Positions 1 through 5,254 of a stretch of DNA of 5,518 nucleotides are shown here, one piece after another. The DNA comes from Planctomycetota bacterium. Its GTDB lineage: Bacteria; Planctomycetota; MHYJ01; JACPRB01. The stretch spans positions 1 to 5,518 of the forward strand of contig JACQFK010000240.1 in NCBI GenBank assembly GCA_016200125.1, read 5' to 3'. A program made the translations under genes and the position numbers. Each line of letters begins with the position of its first letter. Within the stretch, counting starts at the first letter, position 1. The notes under the pieces are model-generated. The model searched no databases. It had not been told where the DNA came from and was given only the letters and a program-made list of their open reading frames with translations.

Positions 1-928
1 CACGGCGCGCTACCTGCTCCACACCGGGTACCGGACCGATCCGACGATCGACCATCCGCATCTCGGCAGCCTCCTGACCCAGGAGCTGGGGACGAAGGCC
101 GAGGGGCTGCCCGGCTGCATCACGCTGGGCAAGGATCCCGGCGCGGGTTCCGGCTACCTGTCGCCCGAGCTGGCGCCGCTCCTCATCGAGAAGATCGAGA
201 ACCCGCTCGAGGACCTCAAGCTGTCGAAGGACGTCACCTCCTTCCGCCTCGCCGACCGCGAGACGCTGCTCCGGGCGCAGAACGAAGGCTTCGCGGCGGA
301 CCACAACGAGAGCCGCGTCGAGTCCCAGCACAAGGCCTACGAACGGGCCTTCGCCCTGATGCGCTCGCCCCACCTGAAGGCCTTCGACATCGCCGAGGAG
401 AAGGACGAGACGAAGAAGCTCTACGGCTCCTCCCCCTTCGGGCGCGCCTGCCTCATGGCCCGGCGCCTCGTCGAGGCGGGAGTCCGCTTCGTCGAGGTCA
501 CGCTCGCCGACTGGGACACCCACTCCGACAACTTCGGCCGCACCAAGGGGCTGATGGAGCAGCTCGATCCGGGGATGTCCGGCCTGCTGGCCGATCTCTC
601 GCGGCGGAAGCTGCTCGACGAGACGCTCGTGATCTGCATGGGCGAGTTCGGCCGGACGCCGAAGATCAACGCCGGCAAGGGGCGCGACCACTGGACGCGC
701 GCCTTCTTCGCCGCGCTCGCCGGCGGCGGCCTCGCCGGCGGCCGCGTGATCGGCCGCACCAACGCGCTCGGCACCGAGGCCCAGGAGCGGCCCGTCTCCG
801 TCCAGGACCTCTTCGCCACGCTGTACGGCCAGCTGGGCGTCGACCCCTCCAAGAAGTACATGTCGCAGACCGGGCGCCCCATCAAGATCCTCGACGGCGG
901 CGACCCCGTGAAGGAGATCCTCTCATGA
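1..928 (+). CDS. DUF1501 family protein, C-terminal part (5' end outside window)
   Basis: The reading frame is open from base 2 to the TGA at 926-928, giving 308 residues and the complete C-terminus. DUF1501 proteins are usually about 420-480 residues, so roughly the first third lies upstream. Family hallmarks are visible: HTGYRTDP followed by DHPHLGSLL near base 20, DWDTHSDNF at 509-535, GEFGRTPKIN at 641-670 and GRDHW at 680-694. The family is related by fold to the alkaline phosphatase/sulfatase superfamily, and members are often Tat-exported in Planctomycetota, but no enzymatic reaction is established. An export signal would lie outside the window. Planctomycete DUF1501 genes often sit beside DUF1549/DUF1553 genes. 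Here the downstream partner is instead a small secreted protein whose start codon overlaps this stop. The first in-frame ATG in the window (359) is internal, because the conserved family sequence continues upstream of it. Family assignment is firm; function is unknown. Confidence 0.93.
   Translation, partial: TARYLLHTGYRTDPTIDHPHLGSLLTQELGTKAEGLPGCITLGKDPGAGSGYLSPELAPLLIEKIENPLEDLKLSKDVTSFRLADRETLLRAQNEGFAADHNESRVESQHKAYERAFALMRSPHLKAFDIAEEKDETKKLYGSSPFGRACLMARRLVEAGVRFVEVTLADWDTHSDNFGRTKGLMEQLDPGMSGLLADLSRRKLLDETLVICMGEFGRTPKINAGKGRDHWTRAFFAALAGGGLAGGRVIGRTNALGTEAQERPVSVQDLFATLYGQLGVDPSKKYMSQTGRPIKILDGGDPVKEILS
911..916 (+). promoter_or_regulatory. Ribosome binding site of the secreted-protein gene
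   Basis: AAGGAG lies 8 bases before the ATG at 925, inside the last codons of the DUF1501 gene. It favours 925 over the adjacent in-frame ATG at 928, which would give an 11-base spacing. Both starts overlap the upstream TGA (926-928), so translational coupling is likely with either. Confidence 0.7.
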
Positions 929-1785
929 TGAAATTCGCGCTGCTGGGCCTCGTCCTCCTCCAGGGCGAAGCCGTCAAGCCCCGCTACGGCGCCGACAAGA
1001 GCGGCCGGGACAAGGTGTTCGTCGAGACGAAGCTGGCCATCAAGATCGAGGGGACCGACCAGCTGGCGAACTTCGTCCGGTCGATGCATCCCTTCCTCAG
1101 CCTGGAGAAGCTGCAGATCCGCGCCGAGGGCGGCCAGCAGGTGGTTTCCAAGAACCGGCGCAAGGTGGACTACGAAGAGGCCCGCATCGAGGTGCGCTAC
1201 GACGACGAGGACCACGAGTTCGAATTCCAGAAGGGCCAGGAGCCCGACGACGGCAAGAACAAGCTGCGCCAGATGATGTGGTTCATGGCCGCCGGCGGGC
1301 GCAACTTCACGCTCTCGCCGGAGGGCGAGTACCGCAGCGACGACCTCACCCAGGACCACAACGGCGAGGCGATGGACCTGATCACCCTGGCGATCACCCG
1401 CATGCCGGACAAGGAATTCAAGCAGGGCGAGAGCTGGGAGAAGAGCTGGAAGGGCCAGCGTTCCGAGAAGGGCAAGCAGGGGAAGTACGACTTCAAGCAG
1501 AAGGTGACCGTCGAGAAGATCGAGGACCGCAACGGCAAGAAGGTGGCCACGCTCGCGGGAGAGCTCAGCGGCAAGGTCGACGGCGGCAAGGACCCCGCGG
1601 CCGAGGAGGGCTGGAACAAGTGCGAGGGCAGGACGAAGCTCGTGATCGAGGTCGAGACCGGCCGCGTGCTCGCCTCCGAGGGCAAGGGCGTCGTCACCGT
1701 CTACTTCCGCAACACGGCCGACAACGGCTCCAAGCAGGAGCTCAAGATGAGCTTCAGCGTCGAGGGCAAGCTCTCGGTGAAGTGA
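925..1785 (+). CDS. Secreted protein of unknown function
   Basis: This 286-residue protein is not confidently assigned to a family. Residues 1-16 look like a short Sec signal peptide: a basic start (MMK), a hydrophobic core (FALLGLVLL), then QGEA as a plausible cleavage region. That places the product in the periplasm or outside the cell. The mature part is lysine- and glutamate-rich and strongly hydrophilic, with alternating patterns that suggest beta strands. It has a single cysteine (residue 233), so no internal disulfide is possible. The stretch MPDKEFKQGESWEKSW (from residue 160), followed by a repeated strand-like pattern and a C-terminal segment on conversion of TGRVLASEGKG type, resembles planctomycete secreted proteins of the DUF6263 or LolA-like kind. 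That resemblance is weak and from memory. The start overlaps the DUF1501 stop by four bases (ATGA), so the two products are probably made together and may act together. An overlapping minus-strand reading frame here has no recognisable motifs and is a GC-rich shadow. Confidence 0.85.
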   Translation: MMKFALLGLVLLQGEAVKPRYGADKSGRDKVFVETKLAIKIEGTDQLANFVRSMHPFLSLEKLQIRAEGGQQVVSKNRRKVDYEEARIEVRYDDEDHEFEFQKGQEPDDGKNKLRQMMWFMAAGGRNFTLSPEGEYRSDDLTQDHNGEAMDLITLAITRMPDKEFKQGESWEKSWKGQRSEKGKQGKYDFKQKVTVEKIEDRNGKKVATLAGELSGKVDGGKDPAAEEGWNKCEGRTKLVIEVETGRVLASEGKGVVTVYFRNTADNGSKQELKMSFSVEGKLSVK

Positions 1786-1822
1786 GGGGAATAACCGCGC
1801 CCCCCGCCGGGTCTCACTCTAC
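1786..1822 (+). other. Short intergenic gap without a recognisable signal
   Basis: These 37 bases separate the secreted-protein gene from the hydroxylase genes. I see no convincing -35/-10 pair, no terminator with a T-run, and no purine-rich Shine-Dalgarno sequence in the last 20 bases before the ATG at 1823. A 6-base inverted match (AGTGAG at 1781-1786 with CTCACT at 1813-1818) is too short and too widely spaced to interpret. Confidence 0.5.
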
Positions 1823-2293
1823 ATGCCCGACCCGATCGAGCTCCGCGTCAACGGCGCGGCGCGGACCCTGCAGACCGACCCCGACCGGACGCTGCTCAGC
1901 GTCCTCCGCGACGATCTCGAGCTGACCGGCGCGAAGTACGGCTGCGGCGAGGGCCAGTGCGGCGCCTGCACCGTGCTCGTGGACGGCCGCCCCGTCCGCT
2001 CCTGCCTCACGGCCGTCCGGGCCGTCGCGGGCAAGGAGATCCTCACCGTCGAGGGCCTCGAAAAGGAGGGCCGCCTCCATCCGGTCCAGGAGGCCTTCCT
2101 CGAGCTCGGGGCGATGCAGTGCGGATTCTGCACCTGCGGCATGATCCTCAGCGCGGTCGCCCTGCTCAATTCGAAGCCCAAGCCCACGGAGCAGGACGTC
2201 GTCCAGGCGATGAACGGGAACCTCTGCCGCTGCTGCGCCTATCCCCGTATCGCCGCCGCCGTCCAGCGCGCCGCCTCGAAGGGAGGCCGCTGA
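1823..2293 (+). CDS. (2Fe-2S)-binding small subunit of a molybdenum hydroxylase (IorA/CoxS type)
   Basis: This 156-residue protein is full length for the family and carries electrons from the molybdenum site through two [2Fe-2S] clusters. The plant-ferredoxin-type N-terminal domain (about residues 4-80) has the cluster ligands C41, C46 and C49 in CGEGQCGAC, plus C61. The helical C-terminal domain (about 85-150) has the second set: C100 and C103 in QCGFC, C135 and C137 in NLCRC. Two additional cysteines, C105 and C138, sit at positions where relatives commonly have another small residue or proline and glycine (CGFCTCG, CRCCAYPRI). There is no signal peptide, so export would depend on the Tat-bearing large subunit whose start overlaps this stop. 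The ATG at 1823 is the only sensible start, because the next in-frame methionine is residue 98, but it lacks a clear ribosome binding site. Known relatives serve isoquinoline 1-oxidoreductase, nicotinate dehydrogenase and aldehyde oxidases; the substrate here cannot be read from the sequence. Confidence 0.95.
   Translation: MPDPIELRVNGAARTLQTDPDRTLLSVLRDDLELTGAKYGCGEGQCGACTVLVDGRPVRSCLTAVRAVAGKEILTVEGLEKEGRLHPVQEAFLELGAMQCGFCTCGMILSAVALLNSKPKPTEQDVVQAMNGNLCRCCAYPRIAAAVQRAASKGGR
2281..2286 (+). promoter_or_regulatory. Ribosome binding site of the large-subunit gene
   Basis: GGGAGG ends 6 bases before the ATG at 2293, within the last codons of the small-subunit gene. It supports 2293 as the start. 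The frame stays open upstream to 1957, but that stretch translates to arginine/proline-rich sequence overlapping the Fe-S subunit in another frame. Confidence 0.75.
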
Positions 2294-4410
2294 TGGCGCA
2301 GGATCCGCTCCTCGAGGGCGTCGAACCCGAACGCTACGAGCTCTTCGCCGATCCGCTGTGGCGCCTCGAGGTCTCGCGGCGCGACTTCATCAAGGCGGCC
2401 GGCGGCGGACTCTTCATCCTCTGCCTGCTCGACGAGAGCCCTGCCCAGGACGAAGCGGGCCGGCGGGGCCGGGGAGGCGCCCCAACCCAGGACCTCGCGG
2501 CCTGGCTCCACATCGACGAGAAGGGCGCCGTCACCGTCTATTCGGGCAAGGCGGAAGTGGGCCAGAACATCCGCACCTCGCTTGCGCAGGCCGTCGCCGA
2601 GGAGCTGCGCGCGCCCGTCGACACGATCAAGGTCGTGATGGGCGACACGGCCCTCACGCCCTTCGACCAGGGCACCTTCGGAAGCCGGTCCACGCCGTCG
2701 ATGGTCCCCCAGCTGCGCCGCGCCGGCGCCGCGGCGCGCGAGGCGCTGGCGGATCTCGCCGCCGCGGAATGGAAGGTCGACCGCGCGGCACTCCAGGTCG
2801 CGGGCGGAAAGGTCACGCATCCCCCGAGCGGCCGCTCGCTCGGCTTCGGCGAGCTCACCCTGGGGCAGAAGCTGACGAAGGCCGTCGGCGCCGCGGTCGC
2901 CCTCACGCCTCCGGCCGAGTGGAAGGTCGCCGGCACGTCGGTCCCCAAGGCCAACGGGCGGGACATCGTGACGGGCCGCCACAAGTACGCCTCGGACGTC
3001 CATCGCCCCGGGATGCTCTTCGGAAAAGTGCTGCGGCCGCCGGCCTTCAACGCGACCCTCTCCTCGGTCGACACGAAGCCGGCGGAGGCGGCGGGCGCGA
3101 CGGTGGTCCGCGACGGAGACTTCGTGGGCCTGGCCGCGGCGACAGACCTGGCGGCCGAGCGGGCGCTGTCAGCGGTCCAGTCCGAATGGAAGAGCACGCC
3201 CCAGATTTCCTCGAAGGAACTCTTCGACAGCCTGAAGAAGTCCGCGGGCGCGGGCTCCTCCGTCCATGCCCAGGGGTCGGTGGCCGAAGCCCTGAAGACG
3301 GCCGAGGTCACTCTCCAGGGAACTTACACGGCGGCCTACATCGCCCACGCGCCGCTGGAGCCGCGTGCCGCCGTCGCCGAGTGGACGGACGGCAAGCTCA
3401 CGGTCTGGACCGGCACCCAGCGGCCCTTCGGAGTCCGCTCGGAGCTTGCGAAAGCCTTCACCCTGCCCGAGGACCGCGTCCGCGTCATCGTGCCCGACAC
3501 GGGATCGGGATACGGCGGAAAGCACACGGGCGAGGTCGCGGTCGAGGCCGCGCGGCTGGCGAAGGCGGCCGGCAAGCCCGTGAAGCGGGTCTGGACGCGC
3601 GAGGAGGAATTCACCTGGGCCTACTTCCGCCCCGCGGGCCTGATCGAGGTGCGCAGCGGCGCCACCAAGGACGGAACGCTCGTCGCCTGGGAGTTCCACA
3701 ACTACAATTCCGGCGGCGCGTCGATACGCCCGCTCTACGAGATCCCCCATCAGAAGATCGAGTTCCACTCGTCGCGGTCGCCGCTGCGGCAGGGCTCCTA
3801 CCGGGGGCTCGCCTCGACGGCCAACACCTTCGCGCGCGAGTGCCATATCGACGAACTGGCCCGCGCGCTGGGGATGGATCCGCTCGCGTTCCGACTGAAG
3901 AACCTGAAGGACGCGCGGCTCCGCGCGGTCTTCGAGGGGGCCGCCGGGAAGTTCGGCTGGGGCCGCGCGAAGAAGGAGGAGAACCAGGGCTTCGGCATCG
4001 CCGGCGGCTTCGACAAGGGCGGCTACGTGGCGACCTGCGCGGAACTGCGCGTCGACCGTCCCTCCGGGAAGATCCGCGTCGTGCGCGCCGTGACCGCCTT
4101 CGAATGCGGCGCGGTCATGAACCCCGACCATCTCCGGAACCAGGTCGAGGGTGCGGTTCTCATGGGGCTGGGCGGCGCGCTCTTCGAGGCGATCGAATTC
4201 GAAGGCGGGAAGATCTCCAATCCGCACTTCGCGCAGTACCGCGTCCCGCGGCTGTCGGACGCGCCGGCGCTCGAGACCGTGCTGCTGGATCGGAAGGACC
4301 TGCCCTCGGCGGGCGCCGGCGAGGCGCCCATCATCGCGATCGCCCCGGCGATCGGCAACGCCCTCTTCGACGCGACCGGCGAGCGCCGCCGTTCGCTCCC
4401 GATGGCCTGA
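2293..4410 (+). CDS. Tat-exported molybdopterin-binding catalytic subunit, xanthine dehydrogenase family (IorB-like)
   Basis: This 705-residue protein is complete and of normal family length. It should hold the molybdenum cofactor and hydroxylate an N-heterocycle or aldehyde, using water as the oxygen source. A twin-arginine signal (SRRDFIK, RR at 29-30, hydrophobic core 35-46) follows an unusually long hydrophilic lead of 28 residues. Next comes a cofactor-binding segment with AEVGQN (87-92) and GDT...GTFGSRST (117-134). The hammerhead domain follows at about 215-300 (KANGRDIVTG). Then come the main molybdopterin domains with GTQRPFG, DTGSGYGGKH (402-411) and SYRGL...FARE...DELA (502-523). 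The C-terminal GAGEAPIIAIAPAIGNA places the likely catalytic glutamate at E677. Having a cofactor segment ahead of the hammerhead domain is the IorB arrangement, unlike classical xanthine dehydrogenase. The TGATG overlap with the Fe-S subunit gene indicates coupled synthesis of one complex. Neither an FAD subunit nor a cytochrome gene is adjacent. The substrate is undetermined. Confidence 0.95.
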   Translation: MAQDPLLEGVEPERYELFADPLWRLEVSRRDFIKAAGGGLFILCLLDESPAQDEAGRRGRGGAPTQDLAAWLHIDEKGAVTVYSGKAEVGQNIRTSLAQAVAEELRAPVDTIKVVMGDTALTPFDQGTFGSRSTPSMVPQLRRAGAAAREALADLAAAEWKVDRAALQVAGGKVTHPPSGRSLGFGELTLGQKLTKAVGAAVALTPPAEWKVAGTSVPKANGRDIVTGRHKYASDVHRPGMLFGKVLRPPAFNATLSSVDTKPAEAAGATVVRDGDFVGLAAATDLAAERALSAVQSEWKSTPQISSKELFDSLKKSAGAGSSVHAQGSVAEALKTAEVTLQGTYTAAYIAHAPLEPRAAVAEWTDGKLTVWTGTQRPFGVRSELAKAFTLPEDRVRVIVPDTGSGYGGKHTGEVAVEAARLAKAAGKPVKRVWTREEEFTWAYFRPAGLIEVRSGATKDGTLVAWEFHNYNSGGASIRPLYEIPHQKIEFHSSRSPLRQGSYRGLASTANTFARECHIDELARALGMDPLAFRLKNLKDARLRAVFEGAAGKFGWGRAKKEENQGFGIAGGFDKGGYVATCAELRVDRPSGKIRVVRAVTAFECGAVMNPDHLRNQVEGAVLMGLGGALFEAIEFEGGKISNPHFAQYRVPRLSDAPALETVLLDRKDLPSAGAGEAPIIAIAPAIGNALFDATGERRRSLPMA

Positions 4411-4413
4411 CCC

Positions 4414-5241
4414 TCACTTCTTGAGCAGGTGCTCGGTGATCTTCTTGGCGAGATTGATCGGCAGCGCGAAGCCGATCCCCTGGTAGCCCCCGCTCTTCGA
4501 ATAGATCGAGGTGTTGATCCCCACCACCCGACCCCGGAGATCGATCAGCGGGCCGCCCGAGTTGCCGGGGTTGATCGCCGCGTCCGTCTGGATGAAGTCC
4601 TCCTGATTCGCGCCCGCCCCCTTGCGGACGGCGGAGATGACCCCCGCGGTGACCGTGTGTTCCAGCCCGAACGGGTTGCCGATCGCCAGCACCCACTGGC
4701 CCACGTCGAGCGAGTCGCTGTCCCCCATCGCGGCCGTCGGAAGATCCTTCCCGTCGATCTTCACGACGGCGAGATCGACCTCCTCGTCGGCCGCGAAGCT
4801 CGCCGCCTTGAAGGTCCGGCCGTCCGGCAGCTTCGCGACGATCTCGCTCGCTCCCTTGACGACGTGGGCGTTCGTCAGGATGGTCCCGTCCTCGCGGATG
4901 AGTACGCCGGAGCCCATCGACGTCTCCTTCCCCACCCGGGGCTGCGGCATCCGGCGGCGGAAGTACCTCTGGGCGAACTCGTCGCTGAAGAAGTCGTCCA
5001 TGGGGTCGCGGTAGCGGACGAGGCGCGTCACGATCAGGTGGGCCACCGCGGGTTCGACGGATTTCGACGCGGCCACGAAGGCCTTCGAGGGATCGTCGAG
5101 CTTGGCGAAGACGGAGGGATCGACCTTCTCGATCACCGGCCGCCCGGCCGCCGTGGCCCGGCCCGTGAGGAGGCCGCTCGCGTAGATCGCGAGGGTGAAC
5201 AGCGCGAACATCACCCCGGAAACGGCGCCGCGAAGGCTCAT
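4414..5241 (-). CDS. Membrane-anchored HtrA/Deg-family serine protease without a PDZ domain
   Basis: This 275-residue trypsin-like protease probably degrades misfolded envelope proteins or cleaves a specific periplasmic partner. Residues about 7-27 form one hydrophobic helix that should act as a signal anchor or signal peptide. The protease domain spans about 55-272. Its triad is H126 (TNAHVV), D156 (EVDLAVVKI) and S228 (NPGNSGGPL), with GNPFGLEHTVTAG and the family loop rich in Phe/Arg (about 79-104) also present. The chain stops at KKITEHLLKK, directly after the protease fold, where DegP and DegS continue into PDZ domains, so substrate sensing must work differently or through a partner. The start at 5241 is chosen for AGGAGG seven bases upstream and for the helix that follows. 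The frame remains open to 5436, but that extension overlaps the upstream gene and is low-complexity Pro/Arg/Ala sequence. The gene follows the DnaJ-tail gene by 11 bases, so they are probably co-transcribed. Confidence 0.95.
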   Translation of the reverse strand: MSLRGAVSGVMFALFTLAIYASGLLTGRATAAGRPVIEKVDPSVFAKLDDPSKAFVAASKSVEPAVAHLIVTRLVRYRDPMDDFFSDEFAQRYFRRRMPQPRVGKETSMGSGVLIREDGTILTNAHVVKGASEIVAKLPDGRTFKAASFAADEEVDLAVVKIDGKDLPTAAMGDSDSLDVGQWVLAIGNPFGLEHTVTAGVISAVRKGAGANQEDFIQTDAAINPGNSGGPLIDLRGRVVGINTSIYSKSGGYQGIGFALPINLAKKITEHLLKK

Positions 5242-5248
5242 GGAGGCT

Positions 5249-5254
5249 CCTCCT
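5249..5254 (-). promoter_or_regulatory. Strong ribosome binding site of the HtrA gene, overlapping the upstream stop codon
   Basis: Read on the minus strand, TTAGGAGGAGCCTCCATG contains AGGAGG seven bases before the ATG. Its first two bases are also the last two bases of the upstream TAG stop (5255-5253). A ribosome terminating on the upstream gene would therefore sit on this site, which suggests translational coupling. Confidence 0.85.

Noticed and set aside
421..1359. Minus-strand open frame of 312 codons across the DUF1501 and secreted-protein genes
   Set aside because: It spans the junction of two well-supported genes on the other strand, has no recognisable domain, and shows typical antisense composition.
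1781..1818. Possible hairpin AGTGAG / CTCACT in the gap before the Fe-S subunit
   Set aside because: There are only 6 base pairs around a 26-base loop, with no T-run. This is not distinguishable from chance.
1957..2292. N-terminal extension of the molybdopterin subunit to an ATG at 1957
   Set aside because: The extension is an out-of-frame shadow of the Fe-S subunit. The ATG at 2293 has GGGAGG upstream and leads into the Tat signal.
2407..2430. Possible lipoprotein cysteine (C44) in the large-subunit signal
   Set aside because: The preceding residues FIL do not fit a lipobox, which needs a small residue just before the cysteine, so lipidation is not supported.
3169..4227. Minus-strand open frame of 352 codons inside the molybdopterin subunit
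   Set aside because: It is antisense to conserved enzyme domains, and its Arg/Glu/Leu-rich translation shows no family features.
2358..4424. Plus-strand open frame of 688 codons overlapping the molybdopterin subunit
   Set aside because: The translation is Arg/Gly/Pro/Ala-rich and lacks motifs. It is a GC-driven shadow of the gene at 2293-4410.
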